This document shows positions 34,585 through 45,761 of a stretch of DNA of 64,000 nucleotides, piece after piece. Source of the stretch: Alopecurus myosuroides. Its lineage: Eukaryota; Streptophyta; Magnoliopsida; Poales; Poaceae. Position numbers and translations under genes: made by a program. Each line of letters begins with the position of its first letter. The first letter of the stretch is position 1. Below the pieces are notes generated by a model. The model did no database searches, had not been told where the DNA came from, and saw nothing but the letters and a program-made list of their open reading frames with translations. The stretch lies in assembly GCA_028641055.1 (NCBI GenBank), contig CM054057.1, positions 330,428,482 to 330,492,481 on the forward strand, in the 5' to 3' direction.

Positions 34585-36313
34585 ACTCACAATTTTCATG
34601 TGCCAGTAATTATCACTAACAATGCTCTCTGTCACGCCTATCATGGTATTAGTCTGACCATAGGATAAAATGGTTGCTGCAAAACAAAGATAAGAAAAAG
34701 GTCACTTACTCATTCCACCAGCCATGGCATAAGGTTCTAGTTCTTGCTTTAACCGAACATATTCGGTGGAGAATATTGTGTATGAGCCATGGCACCCAAA
34801 AAACTATAGAGATAGAGAAAATTTAGAGTGCATACTTAATCTTTTCTGTCATAAGTTTAGCAGGAATAAAAAAAAGTCTATAATATAAATCCTTTCTGTC
34901 ATCGGTATAGGGTATAACAACCTAATTGCCATCTCATACATTAGTAGCAGATATTTTTTTTGTATCAATCTGGTTTCAATCTCATAATAATGAACATGTT
35001 GGAAATGGAAGGGATGATTAGGCGACATTTCTGCTGCATAATAGTGAAAACTTGCCCTCAATATAACACAATTTAGGTAGCAAAGTCCCAGCCTGTGCAT
35101 CAGATTGGTGCACACGACTTTTCTGAATGCTTGCTAACATAATCATTCGGCACATCAGAGCTACCAATCTGAATTTTCAGGACTAATGTAAATCGGCTCC
35201 TCTACACGAATACAAAACCTTAAATAAGTGGCAAACAAATCTGAAGGCAAAGCCGGACAGAAATTGAGGGCGTTGCGAATAGAAATCTGAAGGCAAAAAA
35301 ACTTACTGAATTGGTGCGGTTCGGAGCCTAGGCAGTCAACGCCGCTAAGCACCAGCGTCGTGGGTATCCTCCCTGCAGTGGTGGAAGTAGGCATCGTCGC
35401 GGCGAAGCGGGGCTCACGTGCAAGCCGCGTGGAGCGCAGGCGGGGTCGCTAGGGGTCGTTCAGGCTGGTGGCAACGGGAAGGCTCCCTGTCACGGCCCGC
35501 ATGGCGCCGGCGGCCGGCAGGCTAGCGTGCGGTGGCACGAAGGTACGCAATGCGGCGACGGGCGGCGGCTTCGCACGCAGGGCGCCGATGGCTGGCGTGC
35601 AGATCACTAAGGTGTGTAGGGCTCCGGCGGTTCTACGCCCTCCCGGCCGGCGCAACCCGGCTCCTTCTCCGCGGCGGCCCAGATCTGCTTGCTCTCACCC
35701 GCAGGTGCCCTTCCGCTTAGTCACGGAGACACCGAGAGCTGGCAACCCGCAGACCCACATCCAAGATCCCCGGCCCCCAAGAGCCGCAAGCCCACGGATT
35801 CGCGAACAGACCTGCAAATCACCGAAAAAAAACGAATCTAAACAGAAGGCACACAGACCAAACGAACAAATCGATTCTCCAAATCAGATCGACCGCATAC
35901 TAACCAGAGGAACACCGAAGGAGAGAAGGAGCGAAGAACACAAGCAGCACAGAGAAAAGGAAGAGGAGACCGGACGGAACAGAGAAAAGGGGGAAAAACC
36001 AAGGAGGGGGCGCCGACTCGAGCCCCCGCCACGCGCCAAACATGCAGCAACCAAGGAACCGCCTGAAGAAAAACGTAGACCGACAAGCGGGTCCTCTCCT
36101 CGACGGGCGGACGTGGGCCAACGAAAAAAAAGGCAACGAAGAGATGGGCAGTCGACAGATGGAGCCCACCCCTCTGGACGCACGAGAGAGCAGCATTCTC
36201 CGCTCAGTTAGATAATGGAGAGATACTGCATACTACATACTACATGTACATACTCTCCGGTATGATAGATACTACATACATCATACTAAACACATGTGGG
36301 TGATACTATATAT

Positions 36314-36681
36314 ATATGAACACAAAAACTCTCGCTAAGCATATAGCAATGAAAACTAGAGAGTACTAACAGCTCTAAATAAGAGATGAATGCAAAACAA
36401 CAGCTAAATAAATGCAGCAGCCAGACAAAGATTAAGAATACAAAGTATTCCCATGAAAAACCGGAGCGTGTCACTCTCCGATAAAAGAATGCTGGGGTCC
36501 AGCCAAGCTTATTGCAAAAATAAAAACAAACTGAAAGAAAAAAAAATACGCTCCAAGTAAAGCACATAAGATGTGACCGAATAAAAATATAGTTTCACTA
36601 GAAGTGACATGATAATTTGTCGATGAAGAAGGGGATGCCTTGGGCATCCCCAAGCTTAGAGGATTGAGTATTCTTGCAATT
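36314..36681 (-). mobile_element. Gypsy 3' region fragment
   Basis: The minus strand carries CTAAGCTTGGGGATGCCCAA then GGCATCCCCTTCTTCATCGA and a T-rich run through CGTGTCACTCTCC-complement text. This is a familiar non-coding segment of Triticeae gypsy 3' regions. No gene. Confidence 0.55.
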
Positions 36682-36939
36682 TGTTGGGATGTACCTCCGG
36701 GGCATCCCCACTCTTAGGCTCTTCACTCTTCTTGCTGGTAAAACATGGTCATCTAATATTAATGAGTTTGTCTGTGAGAAATGACAAAGGGTTATAACAG
36801 TGTGTTTATGTTTCTACACGTGCATATGGGTTTTCCTCCAAATCTCATATTCAATGACCACAAAAGTTATAACATAAAAACATAATACATTAATCATGAA
36901 ACTGATATATTTTATTGTCTCTTGGGCATACATCCAACA
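36682..36939 (-). mobile_element. Copia 3' LTR fragment (Angela/BARE-like start)
   Basis: The minus strand begins TGTTGGATGTATGCCCAAGA at 36939, and its preceding PPT reads GTGCAAGTGAGAGAT (36940-36954), very close to the PPT-LTR junction of Triticeae BARE/Angela Copia elements. The plus side starts TGTTGGG at 36682, giving a short 258-bp TG...CA unit, but that end may be coincidental and the LTR truncated. I did not find the partner LTR. Confidence 0.5.
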
Positions 36940-36954
36940 ATCTCTCACTTGCAC

Positions 36955-38705
36955 AAGAAACAATACTCCGGTTCCTTTACTCAGCACCCAATGGAATTGC
37001 GGTGTTGATTGTGGTGTATAATCTGTCATTGGATCTGAAACTTCAGGTCCATGTAATTTTCGTATCTTGGAGAATCACTTCTCTTCTTGATCACAAATGA
37101 TCCTTGCGGTTTAAATGTTTGGTGCTTTAACTAATATGACAGTCTGTTGTTCACAACATTGTTGCACCTTTTGTAAAGTACCCTATCGAGCTCTTTGAAG
37201 AACTTGGATCAAAACATTTAACCTTTGCACTTCCAAAGTGTATTCCATCTTACCGCTATTGTTATAGATTCTATCATAGTGTTAAACTTCAGAATTTTCC
37301 TCCAAGTTTAATCATGGAATTTCTTCCATCTCACTATGCCACCTTATTGACACTAAGTTGATTGGTTTTGTGATTATGCAACAAACCCTTTATTAGTGTA
37401 ATAATTTACACTAATTTGTTTTCTTGTATGTCAAAACTATGGAGTGTAACTTATATCCTCATAAGGTTATCTTCTCCTGGATCATCAACATGATCATATT
37501 TAGTTTATGTTCATAACACTTAGAACATAATCCATATATGGTTTGTGTACATATTATCACGTACATGACTGATCTGATCATTCATATGTATTTCCTATCA
37601 TATGTATCCTTTTATATTCACTATGAATAGATATGCTTTGTACACGTATTAGATTTCAAAAGAAATCACTTCCTTGGTTTGCACAAAAACTGCAAATTGT
37701 TGTTTTAAACAATTTAGCACTCTTTTTTTGAACACGTTTGATCCAACATAGACAACTAATAGAAAAGTAGAACCATACTCTGTCACATGCAAGAAAGTTT
37801 TATTATGAACTTTCATCCAAACATTTATCACCTACCCACTTCCAAAGTGGAAATACTAATATTGCATTGTCCTTTATTCCTTTCATCGAAATGTAATTTC
37901 AATGAAACCTTTTACTATGTCAACAATAATTCTAACTAACAATACGGTGTTCACATAAAGTATTAGAAATATTCTTTAGCACCCCCACAGACTTTTTTGA
38001 GTACTCAAGCCTCTTCACCGTCCTTGATGATGTCAAACACTTTGATCATTTCATCTAGGTGAAGATCCCAACTCATTAATGTCGTCTTTTAGCTCCATGA
38101 ATGGATAAACAAAAACTTTCATTCCCTTCTAGCATATTCTTGATTGAATATTCGCACTTGAAATATCTTGTAGACAAGTTATGCAGTGCTTGCTAGAATA
38201 ATCTGTATAAACATAAAACTCATGCTACGGGAGATTAAATCCCATCATAGTCATTCTCTTAAACTTGTAAATAAGCCAAGCATTCATGGATGTTTCCATC
38301 AATTTTTTTATAGATCCATTAACAAAAGGTAGGCTATATGCCCCTGTTAAAGAGCAAAAAAATCCGATACCAAGTTCCAAACTTGACTTTCATTTATGGA
38401 ATCTATCTAGATTTTATGGTGTTTAACCATATCTATGGAGTCCGGGTCCATCAATGCTTCCCTTATATCACATTCTCATTATTGTGAAACAATGACATTG
38501 TGATCTACTTGGTTCTGTCACCAAGCTCAATCAAAGTTTTACACCACATGTAAGAACTTCCGTATCATTCATGATGTCAATCACCAAAATTACATTTGGT
38601 GCCGCGCCACTCTGACATGATTACGAGGATCTAATCTCGTCGAACCGTACTTTCCTCCCACTAACTTTCTGAAGAAGTAATTTCTCCAGAATACCCCTAA
38701 CAAAA
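36955..38705 (-). mobile_element. Degenerate internal region of Copia-like element, left of insertion
   Basis: AT-rich, stop-dense sequence without a supported frame. Position next to the PPT means it should be the 3' internal region of the Copia-like element; no RNase H or RT motif is readable. It resumes after the inserted element at 45762. Confidence 0.4.
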
Positions 38706-38710
38706 CCTTT
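38706..38710. repeat. 5-bp target-site duplication CCTTT
   Basis: CCTTT at 38706-38710 and at 45757-45761 flank the LTR pair and fix the element ends. Confidence 0.93.
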
Positions 38711-39643
38711 TGATGCAACGCACCCCATTCCACCAAGCCATACATCGCTACCGGACAAGGTGAACTCACCCCTATCTCTCTATGCTGTCGGTGTCTCGGT
38801 GAATGGTGCGCTACCTCATGGATTGCCCCTCTTCGTGCCTAGGTTGGAGCCCACAATGGAGCCCAAGAGATGACCATGATGATCAAGATGATAACCAAGA
38901 AGATGCCCAATAAGCCATGGAGGAAGTCTAAGAAGAAGGCATCAAGGAGGGAGAAGAGAAGGAGGAAGAAGAGAAGGTGCGGGTTGCCCGGCCTGCACCC
39001 CGGCCAGGCCGGCTGCCCAACCGAAGCCCCCGGCCTGCTGCCCAGAGGCCGTCCACCCAACAGACCAGGCCGGCCTCCATCCCGGCTCCCCTGCCAACTC
39101 ATGGAAGTAGGTGGAAACCCCACTTTTCCACCCCACCTACCCCCTAGGCTATATAAGGAGACCCCTCCGGTCAGATCTAGGGATAGGGATGATTTGAGAA
39201 CTTCGGGCTTTGCCCTCGTATACCTCTCGTGAGGTGACACCTCTTATGAGGCTACTCCTATGATGTGTATCTAGGATCGTATCAAGATTCATCCCAATTA
39301 CCTATCCTATCCCTTTGGGATCTAGTGAGGAATTTCCCAATCTCCCTCTTGTTAATCCTTGAGGTTCTATTGGCGTGGTGGACCGGCCACGGGTGTGAAG
39401 CGGTTTCAATCAAGGTGAGTTCGGTTGGATTGTTCCGTAGGCGGCCCTCGGGGTTTAGTTGACGGGGGATTTGGATTCTTCAGTTCCCACTAGTTATCTC
39501 CCTTGTGTTTTCTCGCGATTCCCCACGATTTCCCCTCGATTTCCCTTCTCGAGTGCATCGTGTTCATCGCGTTCTTCGTTCGTTCTTCGTGTTCTTGGTC
39601 AATTCGTGAAGATCGGGCCACCCAAGAGGTCAACCCCTCATCA
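38711..39643 (+). repeat. 5' LTR (933 bp) of the pol-less element
   Basis: It runs TGATGCAACG...CCCTCATCA. It contains a GC-rich GGCCAGGCCGGC-type short-repeat tract (about 38985-39085) and a TATA box CTATATAAGG at 39149-39158. By the usual spacing, transcription would begin near 39180. Confidence 0.92.
39149..39158 (+). promoter_or_regulatory. LTR TATA box
   Basis: CTATATAAGG, preserved at the same place in the other LTR (45267-45276). It is the likely core promoter of the element. Confidence 0.7.
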
Positions 39644-39660
39644 TCTATTATCCAGAGCTA
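39644..39660 (+). other. PBS-like site of the pol-less element
   Basis: TCTATTATCCAGAGCTA directly follows the LTR and resembles TGGTATCAGAGC, the usual complement of initiator tRNA-Met, with mismatches. It is probably a decayed primer site. Confidence 0.55.
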
Positions 39661-40852
39661 GATTGACACGAATTCGACCCCCACTACCCTCCTCCCCACC
39701 AATTTTTCTTCTATCCGTCATAAATTCGAAAATTTCACCAAAAATAGCCAAAAAGGGATTTCGACCGATCTGTGGATTTGTTGAGTTTTTCGTGGTTTTG
39801 ATCCGTAGATTTGTTGCCAAAGACCATTCCCCGCCTTTCTATTCAGCCACTTTTCCCGATTTTGTCCAAATTTTTTCTTGATTTGGGAGAAATTTCGAAA
39901 TTGAGCAAAAATCACAGTAAAATCCTGCTCTTCGATTCTTGGACAGACTTTCAAACGTGTTTTTCTTTGTCATTGTTGATCCGATTTGAGTGATTCAAGT
40001 TTCCACGCGAAGCCCATAAAATCATCTACGCAACTACATCAACGGATCGACACGACATCGACACCCACCGGCCGCAAGTCTGAGATCATCCACAATATAG
40101 GTATAACTTGCTTCCGCTTGAACTAACCCATTGTTCGTGTACCTTGCCCATTCGGACTAGATCTTTTACATCGCTTGGCATCGCATTTGTGGCACCGAGA
40201 GTGCGAGTTTTGCGCTTGTGAGAGAATAGCTTCGAGTAGGCATTGGCATTTTGGAATCATCATCAAAAACAGAAAAAGAAGCAAAAAGAGACAAAAGAAG
40301 CAAAAGATCAATGCCAGTTGCTATCACTTGTAGGAACGTGTAGCTTTGCGTCGCAAAAGAGAAGAGAGTGACCGGTTGCCACATTGTGAACCTTGTTGCC
40401 TCTTGTAAATTGCGGTTTGAGCTAACATCCTCCTTGCGTTGGTGTGGCATTGAGCTTAGTCTTCGATAGGTACATTTCATCTCCGCTCGTCCATTGGCCG
40501 CACTAACCCCATTTATCCCTTGTGTGTGCGTGTTCCATTTTAGTTTCAACCATATCATTTTCCTCCACTAGGATTGGTTTTCGTGCTAACTTTTCTTTTT
40601 GGTTCTTCTCCACGTTTTACAACAAACTTTTCTTTGGATTTATCGTTTTTCCTCGCCACTTTTTTAACCCATTTTCCTTCCACATAAAGCGTGTGTGTTG
40701 TCATTTGCGGTTTTCTTTCGATCTTTTTTGACTCACTTTTGACATACCGCCCTACATCTAGGCTCGTCCACTAGCCTCAATACGACCAAAAAAATGTAAC
40801 GTTGGGTAAATGTGGCATCCATTTCTTCATATCACCCTTGTGTGTTTTTGAG
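39661..40852 (+). other. Untranslated leader of the pol-less element
   Basis: T-rich sequence with no supported ORF. It presumably contains packaging and leader functions. Nothing specific is recognised. Confidence 0.5.
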
Positions 40853-41608
40853 ATGGCTAGGGAAGGAGTATTCACAAATCCGAGCTCGGAAGAGGAAGGA
40901 ACCTCATTCTTCAACAACAACGCCTACCACAACTTCGTCAACCGCCATGAACACTTTCGTCTTTTCCAACTTGCTCGTGACGGATTGGAGCGCTTAGATC
41001 ATCAACTACAAGCTCACCACACTCGGTTCAATGATCACCTGGCAAGTATCGAAGGCAACATGGCCATTCTCGCCAACCGCCATGGATCATCATCGACCTC
41101 CAAGTCGTGATGCAAGCGCAATCTACCACAAGCTCATCACCAAGCTCGTCGCCATGATCATCACCGACACATGGGAGAGAGTGGTAAACCTGGCCCTGAT
41201 ACCGCCTCACCGTATCCTCCACCACAAGTTCCACAACGACATTGGTTCGAGCATCGCTCGCCATCACCACCTCTTCGACATTTCCAAGGTCGTGGTGACC
41301 CTCTTCAAGTTCAACCTCTACGACGGGATCTTCAACAACATCATCACCCACCTTCTCCAAGCTCGACTCATGACTATGGTCTACATGACTTCGTGGATGG
41401 TGCTTGCCCACATTCAAGGCTTCCAAGGAAAAATGTGTGTCACCACCACAATGACCACCAAGATCAAGACCATTATCAAGAAGGTGCCAATGACATTGCT
41501 TCTAGTGGATGCCGCGACGCGTTCCTCCAACAACTTCACCATAATGATCACCGACGCCATCCTCTCCATCATGACCGCCATCGCCAAGCCAATGAGGATG
41601 ACCCGCAT

Positions 41609-42220
41609 GACCTTCCACCGCCTATCTTCGATGAAGACCCAAATGAGAGACCTCCTCAACATCAAGCAAGTTAGGATGCTCCACATGACTTGTCTATCCT
41701 TAACTTTAAGGAAGACCCCAATGAGCGCCTCCACCGACACCAACAAAGTGGGAATTCTCTACATGATGCTTCACTTCCTATCTTTGATGAAGACCCCAAT
41801 GAGCACCCTCATCGACAACAACCAAGTGGGAATTCTCAACATGCTACTTCACTCCCTATATTTGATGAAGACCCCAATGAACTCCACCATCGAAAACAAA
41901 CAAGTGGGAATGTTCCACATGATCTTTCACTTCCTCTCTTTGATGAAGACCCCAATGAGCACCCCCATCGACAACAACTAAGTGCGGATGCTACTCATGA
42001 TCTATCACTTCCTATGTTTGATGAGAAACCACATGAGCGATCACGTCAACAACAAGCAAGTGAAGATGCCCATGCCCTCTCACTTCCTATTTTTGATGAG
42101 GACCCACATGAGCGACCTCGTCAACAACAAGCAAATGTAGATGCTATCCATGATTCTTCACCTCCTCTCCTCGATGACGACCCACATGAGCGACACCATC
42201 AAGACCATGAAGACACAAAC
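41609..42220 (+). repeat. Coding tandem array: eight units of about 78 bp (26 residues)
   Basis: Unit consensus reads SLPIFDEDPNEHPHRQQPSG plus six residues. The acidic core (F/L)DEDP(N/H)E is kept in nearly all units, while the His/Gln/Arg tail varies. Unit 6 is one residue shorter. The in-frame stop at 41672 falls at the Gly of the second unit's boundary, so it is a point nonsense change and not the natural end. Confidence 0.85.
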
Positions 42221-43991
42221 TTGAGCGCCCTTTGCCTCAATGTTCCAAGGATCAAGGACCATGTGCGTCATCATCCACATGAGGAATGGGAGCCTCCACC
42301 TCATCATAACCAAGAATGTGTTTTCTCGTCGCACCCCGTCATCGACAAGGATCAAGAACATCCTCTCCCTGGACACTATGATACCACAACTTCATCAAGG
42401 AAAGAGGCAAGAGACACTTCACCACCAACACCCATCCACAACATCCATGTGCGACATACTTTGAGGAAGGACTATGGACTCCATGATCAAGCACATGAGC
42501 AAGGCCTACATCTCCATATATGTCATGACCCTATTCCTTCTTCAAGACACGAGGCAAGAGACACTTCACCACTGACATCGTTCCTTATCACCCATGTGCG
42601 ATATTCTATGAGGAAGGTCTATGACCTTCATGATCAAGAGCATGAGCTTCCCTCATCGCCACAAGCGCAACAACAACATCAAGAGTGCGAAGCTATTCCT
42701 CCCATGACACAAGATCAACACCACCACGTGCATGAGGATACCACTCCACCACTCCATGATGAAGACGTTGATGCATGTGACATTGTGAAAGAGGCCCATC
42801 CTTTGTCAACCTCTACAAGGTCTTGTTCTTCTTCGTCTCCAATGACACAAGGAACAACTCCGACTACCAACACCAAGAGCGCCTCTAGAGCTTCTAATGC
42901 TACCATTGAGATGATCACGATTGTCAACCAAGATGGTGACCGTGACTACATGAGTGAAGGCCAATACTATGCCTTTCACCAACTTGCTCTTATTTCCTTG
43001 AACATGCCAACCAATGGTGACGAAAGCGTCTATTGCAATGAGGGAAAGAATTCATCGCGAGTGGTGACACAAGTTCTTAACACCTCCCCTCAAGATGAGC
43101 ATGACCAACGATGCAACCTCTCTAGAGTCGGCGTCAATGGCACATCTATCTTTGATGGAGGTAGCAAAGAATGTGGTGACGCACTCCACTTGACTTCCAC
43201 GCCACTCATTCCGAACTACACAAGGCCACGCTCAAGCCACCATTATAGCCAAGGATATCCTCTTCATTATCATCAACCACTCGAGGATGCTACAAGGCAT
43301 GGCTTACACTACCACATCACGGAGATGATTGAGCCTTCTTCGACATAAGCCATGACCCTACCTCCTCCTCCAAGCAAGCCCAACATTACACACTTGGAGA
43401 TCAACCCAAGATCCGAGATGATCGAGTCCTCCTCGCCACATGCCATGACACTACCGACTCCAAGCAAGGCAACGACTTCGACAAACCCGCACACCTCAAG
43501 TGCCAAGACTTTGGAGCCTTCTAGTGTCCCTTCTCAAGCTTCTAGTGAGATGACTGGTGAGAGAGATCCACCATTCCGTGAGTGAGAGCCACAATCCCAT
43601 CATGAGTGGAAAAAGCATGAGTGTTCTTAGCGGCATCGCCATGATAGCCACCAAAAGTGAGATGAGAGTTGAGAGCAAAACCCAATTTGTGCTTATTGAC
43701 ACTAACGACTTACCAACTCTTTCTCCATCTTTGTTGTCTCTTTTGCAGAAATTTGGTGACCCTATCAAGCATGCTTGCCATCATGGGCTATTCACCATAC
43801 AAGGCTCTCCACAACGCATGAACGTCAACACCGACTTGAAGATTTGGAAGGAGTACATTCCGCTCGTCATGATCCACATGGAGTTTGACAAGCGCATCCA
43901 CGACAATACATTCTCCATCCACATCCTTCAAGTCAAGATCTACACGGCACTCCCCAAGCACGTCAACGACCATGCCTTCTACGCCTACATC

Positions 43992-44508
43992 CACATGTCA
44001 AGATGTGCATGGAGTACGACAAGCACGTCAACGACAACGTCTTCTACGCCTACATACCACATGTCAAGATGTGCATGGAGTACGACAAGCACGTCAACGA
44101 CAACGCCTTCTACGCCTACATACCACATGTCAAGATGTGCATGGAGTACGACAAACGCATCAACGACAACTCCTTCTACGCCTACATCCCACATGTCAAT
44201 ATGTGCATGGAGTTCAACAAGCGCATCCACGACCACGACTTCTTCGTCTATATTCCATATGTCAAGATGTACTTGGAGTTCGACAAGCGTGTCAACGACA
44301 ATGACTACCACGTCTACATCCCACATGTCAAGATGTACTTGGAGTTCGACAAGCGCGTCAACGACAATGCCTACCACGACTGCATACCAATCGTCAAGAT
44401 GCACTTGGAGTTCGACAAGCGCGTCAACGACAATGACCCCCACGACTACATCCCAACCGCCAAGATGTACATAGACTTCGACAAGCGAATCAACGAAAAT
44501 GCAAGCAA
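43992..44508 (+). repeat. Coding tandem array: eight units of 66 bp (22 residues)
   Basis: The unit HVKMCMEYDKHVNDNVFYAY plus IP is repeated with graded divergence: the first three units are nearly identical, the last ones vary (YLEFDKRVNDNDYHVYIP; MYIDFDKRINENAS). Conserved positions are K-M-x-(L/M)-E-(F/Y)-D-K-R-(V/I)-N-D-N. A more diverged pair of units precedes it at about 43870-43990. Long antisense frames over it are shadows of the repeat. Confidence 0.88.
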
Positions 44509-44801
44509 TGAAGCAGCATGCAACCAATATGTCAAGTTCATCTACACTCTACCATTCCCGCAAGCCATGGAGGAACCACCTCTTGAGCTCTTCGACGACA
44601 ACTACATCGCTTTTCAAGATCTTCCTCACCCATCCATTGAGGATCCTTTCAACATCGTCATCGCATTTGGACTACCACCACTACGAGCCTACCGTGGCAT
44701 GACCTTCGACACGCGGCTCAACTTCAACGACATCTTCGTCGTCAACATTCCTTCTCCCGCTCATGAAAGGATGGATCAAGAGTCGAGGATGACTCTTTTC
44801 C

Positions 44802-44813
44802 AAGGGGAGGAGA
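44802..44813 (+). other. Polypurine tract of the pol-less element, inside the ORF
   Basis: AAGGGGAGGAGA abuts LTR2 (TGATGCAGCG). It is translated as part of FQGEEMM in the ORF, so the tract serves coding and priming. Confidence 0.85.
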
Positions 44814-45756
44814 TGATGCAGCGCACCCCATTCCACCAAGCCATACATCACTACCGAACAAGGTGAACTCACCCCTATCTCTCTATGTTGTCGGTGTCTT
44901 GGTGAATGGTGCACTACCTCATGGATTTCCCCTCTTCGTGCCTAGATTGGAGCCCACAATGGAGCCCAAGACGATGCCCACGATGATTAAGATGATACCC
45001 AAGACGATGCCCAAGAAGCCATGGAGGAAGTCCAAGAAGAAGGCATATGGAGGGAGAAGAGAAGGAGGAAGAAGAGAAGGTGCAGGTTGCCCGGCCTGCA
45101 CCCTGGCCAGGCCGGCCTCCAGGCCGGCTGCCCAACCGAAGACCCCGGCCCCGAGCCCGGCCCAGGCTGGCCACCCAACAGACCAGGCCGGCCTCCAGCC
45201 CGGCTCCCCAGCCAACTCGTGAAAGTGGGTGGAAACCCCACTTTTCCACCCCACCTACCCCCTAGGCTATATAAGGAGACCCCTCCGGTCAGATCTAGGG
45301 ACAGGGATGATTTGAGAACTTTGGGCTTTGCCCTTGTATCCCTCTTGTGAGGTGACTTCTCTTGTGAGGCTACTCCTATGATGTGTATCTAGGATCGTAT
45401 CAAGATTCACCTCAATTACCTATCCTATCCCTTTGGGATCTAGTGAGGAATTTCCCAATCTCCCTCTTGTTAATCCTTGAGGTTCTATTGGCGTGATGGA
45501 CCGGCCACGGGTGTGAAGCGGTTTCAATCAAGGTGAGTTCGGTTGGATCGATCGTTCCACAGGCGGCCTTCGGGGTTTAGTTGACGGGGGATTTGGATTT
45601 TTCAGTTCCCACTAGTTATCTCCCTTGTGTTTTACCGCGATTCCCCACAATTTCTCCTCGATTTCCCCTCTCGTGTTCATCGTGTTCTTTGTTCGTTCTT
45701 CGTGTTCTTGGTCAATTCGTGAAGATCGGGCCACCCAAGAGGTCAACTCCTCATCA
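44814..45756 (+). repeat. 3' LTR (943 bp) of the pol-less element
   Basis: It runs TGATGCAGCG...CCTCATCA. TATA CTATATAAGG is at 45267-45276. It is about 10 bp longer than LTR1 because of an extra CTCCAGGCCGG-type block. Confidence 0.92.
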
Positions 45757-45761
45757 CCTTT

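Larger units (their letters stand above)
30839..36313. mobile_element. Probable DNA-transposon block, unclassified, ends uncertain
   Basis: The block separates two stretches of gypsy 3' region (to 30838 and from about 36314). Both edges carry TATATATATA, and both subterminal zones are rich in GTAGTATAT/ATACTACAT words in opposite sense (31110-31195 against 36205-36300), as in DNA transposons with subterminal repeats. I could not define clean terminal inverted repeats or a TSD. Inside are a Mutator-like element (32982-34392), exon-like fragments on the minus strand (about 31760-31877; 35312-35394, MPTSTTAGRIPTTLVLSGVD followed by a GTAAG donor) and a GC-rich block at 35400-36190. The exon-like pieces may be captured gene fragments. 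No transposase is recognised. Confidence 0.35.
40853..44866 (+). pseudogene. Long His/Asp-rich repeat-protein ORF (about 1.3 kb codons), decayed
   Basis: The ATG is at 40853 (MAREGVFTNPSSEEEGTSFF). The first 85 residues are acidic then coiled-coil-like (EHFRLFQLARDGLERLDHQL). The frame continues past stops at 41108-41110, 41672-41674 and 43346-43348, moves to another frame near 43560-43580, and returns to the original one after a one-base deletion near 43993. So one ancestral ORF is implied. Order: Pro/His-rich linker (41171-41600), eight 26-residue repeats with core IFDEDPNE (41609-42220), a His-rich middle with paired RKEARDTSP/RHEARDTSP segments, a less repetitive part (TIEMITIVNQDGDRDYMSEG; KTQFVLIDTNDLPTLSPSLL), eight 22-residue repeats (43992-44508), and a C terminus ending in the LTR at 44866. 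I recognise no known domain. A gag-like structural role is possible, by position only. Confidence 0.7.
38711..45756 (+). mobile_element. Complete non-autonomous LTR retrotransposon with a pol-less repeat-protein ORF
   Basis: The 7.05 kb element is bounded by TGATGCA...CTCATCA LTRs (38711-39643 and 44814-45756) and CCTTT duplications. It has a PBS-like site after LTR1, a 1.2 kb leader (39661-40852), one ancestral plus-strand frame of about 4.0 kb (40853-44866), and a PPT AAGGGGAGGAGA at 44802-44813. No protease, RT, RNase H or integrase motif is seen in any frame. LTRs differ by about 6% in the first 320 bases by eye, so this copy is older than the nest at 1-27 kb. The PBS resembles the initiator-Met type, which does not decide between Copia and gypsy. 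The enzymes must have come from another element. Confidence 0.88.

Noticed and set aside
41031..41981. 316-codon Met/Thr-rich plus-strand frame
   Set aside because: It is an alternate frame over the 26-residue repeat array. The frame with the conserved FDEDPNE core is preferred.
41609..44508. Spaced repeats resembling a CRISPR array
   Set aside because: Units are contiguous coding repeats without unique spacers, in a plant retrotransposon.
43985..44527. Hydrophobic 180-codon antisense frame
   Set aside because: It is the complement of the 66-bp repeats; valine/leucine-rich repeats there mirror the His/Asp/Lys codons of the sense strand.
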